From the NCBI GenBank assembly GCA_029891345.1, contig CM057009.1:291348966-291412965 (forward strand): a stretch of DNA of 64,000 nucleotides. The letters run 5' to 3'. Positions 1 through 9,404 of this stretch are shown piece after piece. The first letter of the stretch is position 1. Each line of letters opens with the position of its first letter. The translations under genes were made by a program, and so were the position numbers. The notes under the pieces were generated by a model, which was not told the DNA's origin, did no database searches, and saw only the letters and a list, made by a program, of their open reading frames with translations. The DNA comes from Dryococelus australis. Lineage: Eukaryota > Arthropoda > Insecta > Phasmatodea > Phasmatidae.

Positions 1-1026
1 ACTAAACCACTCAGCTTACCTCCCTACTGCTTTAATATGCAGAAGTGGAAGCCATGTGGCATCATATTGACTGAACCAATTGTACTGCACCATTTATACA
101 TTGTACAGACATCGACTAGTCAATCACCAAGTTACTGCATGAATGCAGCTGACCAATCACATGCAGACATTGAGATATCACATACATATACACAGGCAGG
201 TAGGCAGGCTAATTTAAATGATAGTTCCTTGATCACATTATCATGTAGTAATATTTTTTTTACCGTTTCTTCCAGATGAGTTTTCTTCTCTTACCTATAA
301 ACCATGATTGCACTTAAGTAGTCAACTTACCTATTGACCCTATAACTCATTGATCCCATCGACCCCATCGACCCAATCGACCCCATTGGCCCTATTGACC
401 CCATTGACCCCATCGACCAATTGATTAATTGACCCCATCGACCCAATTAACCCATTGGCACCAAAGACCCCATAATGACCCTTGACCCATTGACCCATAA
501 TGAAACCTGAATGCGGCGGCGGTTGTGATAGGGTCATTGGGATCAATGAGGTCGATGGGGTCAGTAGGGTCGATGGGGTCAATGGGGTCGGTGGGCTTAA
601 TGGGCACTGGGGTCGATGGACTCAATGGGGTCGATGGTGTCAATGGGTAAATGGGTCGATGGGTCAGTTTGTGAGGGGTCGGTCCGACAACAGGAGTCAG
701 TTGTCTACTTTAAGTGTAACCATGATTTATAGTTGAGATAAGAAAACTCGTCTGGAAGAAACTGTTTTCGATATAACTGCATGGTAATGTGATCAAGGAA
801 CTATCATCTAAAGCCTGCCTACTTGCCTGTGTGTGTGTTTGTGTGATGTCTCAAAGTCTGCATGTGATTGGTCAGCAGCAATCATGAGGTAACTTGGTGA
901 TTGGCTGGCCGGTGTCTGTACAATGTATAAATGTTGCAGAAGAATTGGTTCGAAGTCAATATTATGCCATAATGCTTGCGCACCTGTATATTAAAGCAGT
1001 AGGGAGCTAAGCTGAGTGGTTTAGTT
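1..1026. repeat. Foldback element: long inverted repeat with minisatellite arms
   Basis: Bases 1-45 and 982-1026 are near-perfect reverse complements (both carry the words CTCAGCTTACC / GGAGCTAAGCTGAG and ACTAAACCAC / GTGGTTTAGT). The inversion continues inward: the CCAAT-containing stretch at 61-180 pairs with 840-960. The inner arms are a 9-bp minisatellite, GACCCCATC-type at 340-490 and its complement GATGGGGTC-type at 540-680, around a loop near 500-530. Arms made of short tandem repeats resemble Drosophila Foldback or Galileo elements. The left arm meets the window edge, so the true end may lie outside. No transposase ORF is present. Confidence 0.8.
335..680. repeat. 9-bp minisatellite in inverted orientation
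   Basis: Units of GACCCCATC / GACCCCATT run from about 340 to 490. The complementary units GATGGGGTC / AATGGGGTC run from about 540 to 680. The two blocks face each other across a short non-repetitive centre and could form a hairpin. ORFs across this block are repeat translations, not genes. Confidence 0.85.
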
Positions 1027-1370
1027 TCATAATTCAAAGGTCAAGGTCAAAGGTCGTAGGGCCTGATCCCAGTTACCTGGCTCGGAGTCACTGATCCCAG
1101 TCACCGGAGTCGCTGTTCCCTTCAGCATTTGTGGGTAAATGGGTTATTTCTGTGGATTATTTAAGTTATTATTAAGATAGCTGTTAAATACTTGTTAATA
1201 ACTTCTAACAATAAATTTTTTCAGAATTTTTGAGAATTTTTTGGAATTTTTTGGATTTTTTTGAGGATTTATTGGAATATTTAAAGGTTTTAAAAGCGTT
1301 TTTTGAGGTAAAAGGTCATTGGGTTCAAGGTCAAAGGTCACATAGGTCGGGATTAAAGGTCAATTATATC
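1027..1370 (+). repeat. Dispersed repeat with AAAGGTCAAGGTC words, copy 1
   Basis: A stretch beginning with repeated AAGGTCA words, then CTGATCCC and TCAGCATTT-like text, then a T-rich block of GGAATTTTTT units and again AAGGTCA. The same order recurs at about 4140-4400, so this is one repeat family seen twice. AGGTCA is also the nuclear-receptor half-site, but here it is simply part of the repeat. Confidence 0.65.
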
Positions 1371-1487
1371 AAATATGGCGGTCTGGTGTTTCCTTCCGGG
1401 GCGAACGAGTATTTTGGTTTTCTCAGAGTGATCCCATACCACAAAAATGAATTGCGAATATGCAGGGCTGCTTTTGACCCGACGAGC

Positions 1488-2200
1488 ATGGAGCCGCGAC
1501 CTGCATCATCGCTACCTGGTTGCCGTCAGTGCCGATACAGCGATCGAGTTTTCGCCTATGGTCAAAATGCTCGCCAGCATGACAGAACGACCTGTACGAA
1601 GAGTCCTTTTCGCACTATGAAGCATTACGACATTGGTCTCATGCGGTTTGTGCAAGGTAATACAATGAAGGAACATACCGAGATCTGCAAGGGTTCGTCT
1701 GCTGGGAGCTAGCAAGTGATTTCGTCAATACCTCCTGCTACATCGATGGGTACTATTTACGCAGACGATTATGACGAGACAGTTAATGCTAAAGACGGAA
1801 TGAGTGCAGTACAGTCGGTTTGTGCGGAACGTACACTAGCTAGACGTTCGCGTGAAGTCGAACAAACTTCAAAATAAACGACGATCAGCTCTAAATACTG
1901 ATGAACATACAACTCCTACTACAAAGAAAAGCAAACTTGATATTGGGGATGAAGCAGGAAGTGAAGACTATCATGAAGACAGCATTGATGTTTCTCTTGA
2001 TGTTTATCAGCATTGATGTTTCTCACACATTTCACCAACGAGTTTCCTTTGACAAGTGGTGTGAAGAAAGTAAAAGACGTCGAGAACACGGCCTATATGT
2101 TTACCGAATACCCGAATAAACCTGTTGATAGACTAAAGATGACAGTAGAGGAGAGGCACTCGGAATCATATACAGCAAATTCGCAATGCAGAATGGAACA
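1488..2200 (+). pseudogene. Decayed C2HC zinc-finger gene
   Basis: An ATG at 1488 opens a reading frame with a finger-like motif (CRQC, then H and C four residues apart, NARQHDRTTC) closely resembling the finger of the neighbouring 2650-3020 gene (NARLHEHSDC). The first finger has three extra residues between C2 and H, and the second finger lacks both leading cysteines. A TAG at 1710-1712 ends the frame. Coding-like sequence continues in the same frame to a TAA near 1877, then resumes in a shifted frame with an acidic, Lys/Ser-rich stretch, and again from about 2013 (EFPLTSGVKKVKDVENTAYM). Stops plus at least two frameshifts mark it as broken. Role unknown; such fingers bind zinc and usually nucleic acid. 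Confidence 0.6.
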
Positions 2201-2275
2201 AAGCAGGTGCGTTTCTAGCTTATATCAGATTTTTGGAACTATTTTCCTTGTATCCCTCCGCGGACAATCTGTACT

Positions 2276-2330
2276 GACTGAATCCTACAGACTGCCTCCT
2301 CCTCCTCCTCCTCCTCCTCCTCCTCAGGAC
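2276..2330 (+). repeat. (CTC)n microsatellite
   Basis: About ten CCT/CTC triplets, giving a poly-proline run in one frame. It separates the decayed zinc-finger gene from the promoter-like repeat that follows. Confidence 0.9.
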
Positions 2331-2346
2331 CTAGAGACCGACTCAT

Positions 2347-2513
2347 GCACGTGATGTCTCAGTGCTTTTACGTGATTGGCCAGCTGCAGTCACATGACAA
2401 CTCCGTGATTGGCTGGTTGGTTTTTGCAATACGATTGGTTCAACACTAATATGACATCATGGGCTTTCTTACTCGTATATAAGAAGTAGGGAGGTAAGAT
2501 GAGAGTCTTAGTT
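2347..2513 (+). promoter_or_regulatory. Promoter-like repeat upstream of the zinc-finger gene
   Basis: This block is a third copy of the foldback arm (compare 843-1026): the same order of GATTGG words, the AATATGACATCAT-like stretch and the terminal AGTAGGGAGGTAAG. It holds three inverted CCAAT pentamers (ATTGG near 2378, 2403 and 2431) and a TATA-like GTATATAAGAAG near 2477. That is a plausible CCAAT/TATA core promoter about 170 bases before the ATG at 2650. The GGTAAG could be a splice donor. Promoter activity is inference. Confidence 0.5.
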
Positions 2514-2649
2514 TGATAGCGGCGGACGTAAAAAGTGGATCCTCTCGGCTAGCTTACACGCCAGTTCATCCATTGCTAGTACGGCCTGCGTTAAAGTTGA
2601 GTGTATATTGCCCACCAATGGTTCCTCACCACCGACTCCTCCAGCTGCG

Positions 2650-3040
2650 ATGGCTACGTCACTAGCAGCATCTACTTCCACCAGTGCAATACCATCGACT
2701 TCTTCGGGTGGCTCACCTACAGCAGTTCAGTCATCGACGTCTCCAGGCATGACGTCGACAGTGCCAACGACTTCTGTAAGCGGGCTACCTACGGCAACTA
2801 CATTAGCATCGCCAACTGGACCATCGGCCTCTGTTCCAGCAGCATCTGCTGAACCATTCCGACATTATAAGTGTCGCCTCTGTGAAAAGACCTTCACGCA
2901 CAGCAGCAATGCTCGCCTACATGAGCACTCTGATTGTACTAAAAATCTCTGTTGCATGTCATATTTGTGTGACAGGTGCGGTAAGCAGATCAGCCGTAGA
3001 AACAGTTTACAGTTTACATAGACATATCAAAAAACATTGC
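2650..3040 (+). pseudogene. C2HC zinc-finger protein, frameshifted by a 7-bp duplication
   Basis: The frame is open from 2608, and the first ATG in frame is at 2650. The product begins with about 65 residues rich in Ser, Thr, Pro and Ala (low complexity, probably disordered). A finger follows with spacing C-x2-C-x12-H-x4-C. A second finger starts (CDRC, then GKQISRRNS) but the frame ends at a TAG at 3019-3021. The cause is visible: ACAGTTT is tandemly duplicated at 3002-3008 and 3009-3015. Beyond it, in the frame left by ignoring one unit, the missing His and Cys appear (HRHIKKHC) with exactly the spacing of finger one. Either a recent null allele, an assembly error or a pseudogene. Paralog of the decayed gene at 1488-2200. 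DNA or RNA binding is likely from the family; target unknown. Confidence 0.65.
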
Positions 3041-3469
3041 AATTTTTCGAAGTTGTTAGCGACTGTAATAATTCACTTGAATAAAGAAATGCCAGTGAAT
3101 AAAATTGTCTTTTGTTTCATGTTTCCCTACTTTGTCGGAATACAATAAAAAATTAAATAGCTAAAGAAATGAATTTTACTAAAAAGTATTGTACTATATG
3201 TACAATTATATATTTAAATACATTTTCAAAAATTAAATAGCTTTAAAATTTAAATACCAAATATGTATTTAATAAATTAAGCATATCATGGAAAGTCTCG
3301 CATTATGCTTGTAGGTATACTGCGGATTAGAAACATCTGTTTTAAATAGGGTGGGAATTTTCAAGTATTTTTATGCCTATAAATTTAAGTGCCGACAGCT
3401 TGCTTGACACCCAGCATGCTTACTTTTACGAATTTACTCTCAAGCTTTTGGTTTCAAGGTCATGGTCAT

Positions 3470-3850
3470 TGTCTTTCAATATGGAGGATGGATGATGCCT
3501 ACCAAGATGGTGGTCGCCTGTTAAGATGGCGGTCTCCAATAATGTATAAACAAATTACGAACGAAAAAAACAATATGCTGACCTCCAGTAACATATAAAC
3601 AAATATGGCTGCCTCCAGTAGCATGCAAACAAATGGCGAATGAAAAAAGGAAGATAGATTCCTCCAGTAACATAACATAAAATATGGCGGCCTCCAGTTA
3701 CATATAAACAAAAATGGCTTCCTCCAGTAGCATGTAAACAAATGGCGAACGAAAAAACAAGATGGCGGCATCCAGTAACTTATAAACAAATATGGCTGCC
3801 TCCAGTAGCATATTAGAAAATGACGAACAAAAATCTAGATGGCGTAATTA
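3470..3850 (+). repeat. ATGGCGG/CTCCAGTA tandem-like repeat
   Basis: Imperfect units of about 60 bases: AAGATGGCGG, then CCTCCAGTAACAT, then ATAAACAAAT, then GGCGAACGAAAAA, repeated about six times. The same words occur near the right end of the 30784-34280 element. AAGATGGCGGC matches the canonical YY1/Pho binding word; whether it binds anything here is unknown. ORFs on the minus strand here are repeat translations. Confidence 0.75.
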
Positions 3851-4139
3851 GTATATGTGAGAAGTTGGAGGCGAGGGACTCAGTGGTCTGCTGGATTCGA
3901 ACAAAGGTGAGTAATTGATGGTGTGGCAAGGAGACCTCAGGAAATGTAAATTTTTTTGTTAAATAATCTATAAATATTTTAAGGGATTTTTTAAAAGGAA
4001 AAAGGGAAATTTCGAGGTAAACAAGGGAAAAAATGAACTACAGGGTTAAAAAATTTTATATAAGAAATTTTTTTAATAGAATCTTATATAAAAAAATTTT
4101 ATACGTTTTCAAATCGATTTTTAATTAAATTATTCGTTA

Positions 4140-4400
4140 CAAATTTTTTTAGAATTTTAGAACTTTCAATGTCAAAGGTCAAGGTAAAAGGTTATAGGTA
4201 CATATCCCTGTCTCCTGGTCACCTGGGTTTGACCCTGGGTCACTGATCCCTTCACTATTTCTGAAAAAAATGGGTAATTTGTGAGAATCTTCTTAATAAT
4301 TATTTTATTGATTTTTTAATATTTTTTTTTGGAATTTCTGAGGATTTTTTGGAATTTTAAAAATGTATTTTAGTGTTTTTTGAGGTCAAAAGTTCTCATT
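4140..4400 (+). repeat. Dispersed repeat with AAAGGTCAAGGT words, copy 2
   Basis: Matches 1027-1370 in order: AAGGTCAAGGT, CACTGATCCCTTCA, AATGGGTAA, a T-rich GGAATTTT block, TTTTGAGGTCAAA. It closes the first 4.4-kb repeat-rich region. Confidence 0.6.
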
Positions 4401-5457
4401 TAGTTTACAAAAGGCATGGTCCTGTTCATCTCCCCAAATAAAATCTACTCCTTTTTGTTTGAGTACATTTAATGGTGTTACAAAGGCTAATATTTCTCGA
4501 GACTTAGGATTCAGTTCGCACTGTAGGAATGCTGAGTTCAAATCAAACACTGAAAAATACTTTGTTTGTTCTGCATGCTGGAAAACTTACTCGATAGCGC
4601 ACTTCAATGTGTAGCGACAAAATTGTTTACGGCACATATAATTATACATTTTGTATCTGTAAGAGAAAATGTTTTCTTAAAGTAGTATTGCAATTTTATG
4701 TCCACGCATCTCCATAAATAACGCATGTTGCATTTACTCTCCTATGTGTTATATGAAATTCGAAACTACCGACTGGACTTAGCAAACTGAATTGTAAAAT
4801 TGGCGTAGTTTCATAATTTGGACCGCGTATAGTTGCCTAAACCGGGCTTGTGCAATTAAGGAAATTCGTTACCATAATATAAAATTTTAATATAACACAT
4901 GAATAAGCGGATAGTTACATTATAATTCATTACGCTGTTATAACCACAAAATAATACAGCATGGATGGAGGAAAGGCAGGACACGCGTTGATGATGAGTA
5001 TTTCCGTGCAAAAACCGTTTTTTCAGTTAAATAATAATACACAAAAAATAAGGGTATTCATTAAACCGACTTTGTTCTTAAATATTTATCGGGAAAAAAA
5101 GAAGAAAATTTAAATGACAGTAGACGATTTTGCACTCTGTGTGCAAGATCATTGAAGATATGAATTGGAGGATGAAGCAATGGGTACATCGGAAATGAGC
5201 CAGAGTCGAAGATAAGTTTGCAAATAGTATACTGATATATAGTACATTACGCTTCAACAACTTTTTAATATATTACATGGATTAAAATATACATGGTACT
5301 ACCTGAGTGAGGTGCAGTCCATTTTAATCCTTTCAGCCACAGTGCTCTTTACATGGGACTCTGGACAGGAAGTGGACTTAATGATCTGGACCAAACGCGG
5401 CAGAAAACAACCTCCACTGAGGGATGTCCATCACGTGTGAAAGATATCTTTGTTGTT
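4401..5457. other. AT-rich stretch without recognised feature
   Basis: No ORF with coding character and no repeat that I can match elsewhere in the window. Only short unrelated ORFs are present. Confidence 0.5.
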
Positions 5458-5630
5458 TAGAATATTTTCGCAATCTTGTTAAAAATTTTTTTACAGAAGT
5501 TTTAAAATATTTAGCACCTGAGATTATTGATGCGACTGTAAGGTTTAAAATTATTTAATCTTAAATTTTCAATGATGTGTATGGACTCACACTATTCATG
5601 ACCGTGATATAGCGAGTGGGGTAGTCTGTA
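5458..5630 (+). repeat. Dispersed repeat, copy 1 (paralog at 15965-16120)
   Basis: Shares with 15965-16120 the order TATTTTCGCAATCT, TTTTAAAATATTTA, ACCTGA, AAATTTTCAAT, ACTATxCATGACC and GATA. Family type undetermined; the paralog is followed directly by MITE-A. Confidence 0.55.
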
Positions 5631-5812
5631 AACTGAACATTTTTGAGAGCCGTGCAAAAGATATGCTTACACGCACATTGCGTGTTCTTCCGCCATACGA
5701 GAAATATACATTGACATGTGCTCATTACTTTAGCAATACTTCGGTCAAGTGAAACTGTCAAACTATTAGAAAAGGCAAATATTTTTACAATTTTATAACT
5801 GTTGCCCTTAAT

Positions 5813-5866
5813 CGGCTCTCAATACCTCGTTGTTAAGAGCGGCCCAGATCTCTTCACTTGCTCTTA
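5813..5866 (+). mobile_element. SINE tail fragment
   Basis: The words ATCGGCTCTCAA, ACCTCGTTGTTAAGAGCGGCC and CTCTTCACT are the 3' end of the tRNA-derived SINE seen in full at 25734-25985. Head and middle are absent. Confidence 0.7.
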
Positions 5867-6044
5867 CATTAAAATATGCATTTAAAAAAGGAAAGTAAAG
5901 AAATATGTTCATTATTGATGATTGTTTACACGAAAGTTTTAATTCTATGTTAAAACATGGAACTACCACACATTCACCATTACTAACGTTTACTGAGGGC
6001 ATACCAGCCAGTGTTTCCGTTATAATTCATGCAAGTAGAGCCAA

Positions 6045-6169
6045 GGGAAATGTGGTGGTAGCTTCATACATGCATGACAGCCCATAAGGAAAGAAAACTG
6101 TCGGACATGTGTGCAGTATGTCGAGTCCTACCAAAAGTCAAAATTTCCCACGATAAACCAACATCTCTA
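6045..6169 (+). mobile_element. MITE-H, right half
   Basis: Matches the 3' half of the complete MITE-H at 23568-23860: GAAAGAAAACTGTCGGACATG, then a GATAAACCA word, then the end ATCTCTA at 6169. The next 8 bases (GTGATAGG) are also the left target duplication of the adjoining MITE-A. The left half was not found. Confidence 0.7.
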
Positions 6170-6177
6170 GTGATAGG

Positions 6178-6413
6178 TGGAGACCTGAATAATTCGCGGA
6201 TTCATTTTGGGACACGCTAGAATTCAAAACACGTGGGTTTACTTAACTTTAGCCATTTGTCCACACGGCGCTTGACACCTCCTGGAGAACGGCGTCTAAT
6301 TGTCGCCTTCCGCTGTGACAGCAGACAACCAATATTCAGTTGATATCGGCATATTTGTACATACGTAAGACTAGCTTGCCGGTAATTTAACTCGCGAATT
6401 TTTCAGGTATCTA
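6178..6413 (+). mobile_element. MITE-A, hAT-type, perfect 8-bp TSD
   Basis: 236 bp. Starts TGGAGACCTGAA and ends TTCAGGTATCTA, with AATTCGCG just inside each end. Flanked by GTGATAGG at 6170-6177 and 6414-6421. Eight-base duplications and YARNG-like termini are hallmarks of hAT elements. No ORF; mobilisation would need a transposase in trans. Internal ATTGG-type and CCAAT pentamers lie about 50-60 bases from the ends. Confidence 0.9.
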
Positions 6414-6513
6414 GTGATAGGTAACAACTGACCGCTTGCCCATGTTGTAGCGTCTGCGAAGTTGTACCAGCCAATTGTCAAGTCGTGTTAAACACACTGA
6501 AATCAGTCATCTG

Positions 6514-6809
6514 TAGGGACACTTGAAGTTCGCGAAAAAAAATTTCCTCACATGCTATATTTCAATACCCTACGGCCTTACCAACAGTTTTCTTTTGTTT
6601 GTTGATGGAGTGTCGCTGTGCGAAAACATTTTCCTTCTTTGCTGACCACTCAGAATAGGTCACTCCGATACTGCACGTCTGTGATTCGCGGGCAAACACC
6701 TAAGGCGCCTAACACCTAGGGGTCATCCAATCAGGAATGTGGATCTGAGCTCAGGTGTTATGAAGTTCAGCTAGTAGCGAAATTCGTTCGCGAAAACCGG
6801 GTGTCCCTA
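6514..6809. mobile_element. MITE-G, hAT-type
   Basis: 296 bp, ends TAGGGACAC and GGGTGTCCCTA, with TTCGCGAAAA inside both. Flanking 8-mers GTCATCTG (6506-6513) and GTCATAGG (6810-6817) match at 6 of 8 positions. No ORF. Relatives at 62062-62356 and a right end near 23275-23311. Confidence 0.8.
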
Positions 6810-7105
6810 GTCATAGGAAAGCAAACCGTGTTGTACCAAATTTTCGGGAAATGTTGCGTAGTAAATTAAAAATGTTGGCTATACGAGCCCATTACTGCCA
6901 CAGCCACCTACGTAAGTGTAAGCATTGAAATAAAAAAATGGACTATAATAATGAACACAGAATTGTAGAAAAATAGTGCCGCCAGTAAACGTACAATTAT
7001 TCTAATTATAACGTTTGTATTCTAATTATATTCATTACACTGAGAATTAAACCAGTTGTAGAGTAAGGTTGTCTCTAAGAAATTCAAAGACTCACTTATA
7101 TTGGT

Positions 7106-7845
7106 GGGGCCACGGTGTTGTAGTGGTTAGCCGACTCGCGTCCCACCTAAACAGTAAAAAATTATGTATTTGTTACAAAAAATTCTTTGGAAAATAGTTA
7201 CCAAATATTTTCTTGTACCTCTACATCTAAAATATTGTATATTTACGACACATTATATTACAAAGCATACAAAATTGTTTATGTAGCTAGAAGATTATAA
7301 TTAAACTTGTTTGGGCCAGGTTGCTGGTCTAGGGTTTCCAACTTCCCGCCCTCAGTCCTGGAGCTACAGTGACGCCGAAGCTGGCGCCATTTTGGTTTTC
7401 TACCAGATGTTCGCATGGCGTGACCATGGTAATTCATTGCGGGTTTTTGGTCATATGTTTTAGTATACAGTCCACTCTTTCTTACCCCCAGCCCAGATAA
7501 ACTTGAAGACTACAACACTTGCTTGTTAAAGTTAAGTTCGGTTTTACACATTCTACATTTGAGTTTTGGAAATTTGGTTTTAATTTGTTTGCACTGTAAC
7601 AAAAATATATCTGTACATATACGAACTTTTTTTACAGTGTAGGTGATCGGGTTTCGATTCCCGGCGGGGTCGCTCCCGGATTTTCTCATGTGGGAAACAT
7701 GTCAGACGATGCCATTGGCCGACGGGTTTTCACGTCCTTGCAGTCTAGCGCTGCTCCTTACTCACCTCGCTTCACCACCATTGGCTCTCAAGACCTATAC
7801 GTTAAGAGCGGCCCAAGTCTCTTCACTCACTCACTTAGGTTCGTA
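7106..7845 (+). mobile_element. tRNA-derived SINE split by a MITE
   Basis: The head GGGGCCACGG...TAGTGGTTAG is at 7106-7149. The remainder, starting at a B-box GGTTTCGATTCC, runs from 7642 to 7845 and ends TTAAGAGCGGCC...TCTTCACTCACTC. The 490 bp between is a separate TA-flanked insertion. Joining the flanks gives one continuous SINE in this family's usual order. Confidence 0.85.
7150..7639. mobile_element. TA-flanked MITE (CACTGTAAAAAA family) inside a SINE
   Basis: Ends AACAGTAAAAAA and TTTTTTTACAGTG, flanked by TA (7148-7149 and 7640-7641). It cleanly interrupts the SINE. TA duplication suggests Tc1/mariner-type mobilisation. The interior matches 49299-49621 (ATTCTTTGxAAA, GTTTATGTAGCT, GTTTTACAC). 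No ORF. Confidence 0.75.
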
Positions 7846-8790
7846 AAATTGTCCATCTCCACATTTGGTGGAAAGATAAAAGGAAAGCCTTCAAATGTTT
7901 GACAGATAAATGTAAAAGGATGTTTTAGTAATGCTATAGCGTACCAAAACCGTATTCGTTAGATCGCATATTCGATACTTGCCGATACCATTAGGAGAGG
8001 ATTTCCCTAAGTGTTGCACCTGCCTCTCTATTTACCAATACATTACTTTTATTCGTCTACCTCTTTGTATACAAGGAGTAAAGGTAACTCCTGGCATGTT
8101 TCATAAAATGTTATTCCATTACAACAGATAATATTATTCACGCGTTACCTGTAGACACAATCACCCCCTTCTTTCTGATGCTGTATTTCTCGCCACATAT
8201 CCTTTACGTCAAGCTTCCTTTATTTCTGCCCGCACCCTCAGGTCGTAAGTAAACAGCACGTCGTTCATTCTTCCTGCTCCTCTCCCCCCTTGTCTTTTGT
8301 CGCTTTCTAATCCTCTCCGACACTTTCGGGAACAACGCGTAGGAAAATACGCTTCCTTCCTCCACTCCATTTCGTCTCGCCGTTTCTCCAACCCTCTTCC
8401 AGTTCTCTCAAAAATTCTTTCCGCGCCGCACGTGCTCTTCACTCAGCATATTAGCTTGTTCTCTCATCCCCGCTTCCGCCGTAACCTTGCCACACACTTT
8501 TGTCGCCTCGCGCACTCATATGCGTAAAATGAATATGAATGAAAATGTCACCGCTTGGAATGGGCTATAACATGTTGTAAGCAGGCGAAAAGGAGGCGGC
8601 GACGTGTGCATTGATCTTTATCCTTCCCTCACAGCAGCGCTTCCAGAGTCTCGGAAAGAAAGGCATCTTCATATGCTATTTTTCTTTACCTTATAGATTT
8701 ATAATCGGGTTTTACGATAGTAGTTACCCATTTCGGTGTAAAATGGTTACACACCAAAAATTCAGCTTTTATAAAAGTGTATAACGTAGA
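7846..8790. other. No recognised feature; pyrimidine-rich part 8160-8520
   Basis: Between 8160 and 8520 the plus strand is C/T-rich (CTCTCCCC, CTTCCTCC words). Short ORFs on both strands there reflect this composition and show no domain. Confidence 0.45.
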
Positions 8791-8923
8791 GTGGAGTGCA
8801 GATCATTTGGCGGCTCTTGATTTTGGGTTCTTGAGAGCCACCGAGGGTGAAACGAGGTGTGTATGGAGCAGCGCCAGAATGTAATGGAGAGGTAAATAGG
8901 ATATCACCGAGAATACCCCACAG
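8791..8923 (-). mobile_element. SINE, 5'-truncated
   Basis: Reverse complement of the SINE 3' part: GGCGGCTCTTGA, TTGAGAGCC, GAGGTG, TATGGAGCAGCGCC, ATCACCGAGAA. The tRNA-related head is missing. Confidence 0.75.
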
Positions 8924-9404
8924 ACTTACAAGGTAGGTCACTTCCGTTCTATATTTCGCCATCATTGCCCGCTTCTTTTATCTGGGTCCCGAGACACTCG
9001 AATAAATATTATCGTATCATTAGCATGGTTTATTTAATCAGTGGTTTTAACTTCTCGTCAGCAACGGAAACGTTGGGGACGAAACCAGTCGCTCGGAATA
9101 TCAGGAATGAGAGACGACTCGACGGTGTCCTGTAAAAAGTAGTAATTCCTGGATTCGCCAGGGATCATATCGGATAACGGAGGGAAGTCGAACTGAAGAT
9201 GGTCGGCGCAGGAATAGAAACCAGGGCCGCTATAAAGTTGCCTACCTGGAATATCTGGCCGCCCTGCAGGACATACACAGCTGCCGTTCGTCGAGAACGA
9301 CAGTGGAATGAAAACAGGCGAGCAAACTGCATCAACCCCGAGAGAGATTCACAATATGCCTTGGGCGCAGATAGGTAGGCACATAGAAGTCAAATAACAT
9401 GCTG
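8924..9404. other. No recognised feature
   Basis: Includes a moderately GC-rich stretch at 9060-9340 without a convincing ORF. I could not match it elsewhere in the window. Confidence 0.4.

Noticed and set aside
1027-1340. Cluster of nuclear-receptor sites (AGGTCA)
   Set aside because: The half-sites lie in a dispersed repeat rich in AAGGTCA, so they need no regulatory explanation.
1230-1487. N-terminal extension of the first zinc-finger ORF
   Set aside because: This part is the T-rich dispersed repeat also found at 4140-4400 and encodes only Phe/Leu-rich text. The ATG at 1488 is the more sensible start.
3499-3789. 96-codon minus-strand ORF with repeated WRPP and WxPP words
   Set aside because: It follows the ATGGCGG tandem repeat unit by unit; the periodic protein reflects DNA repetition.
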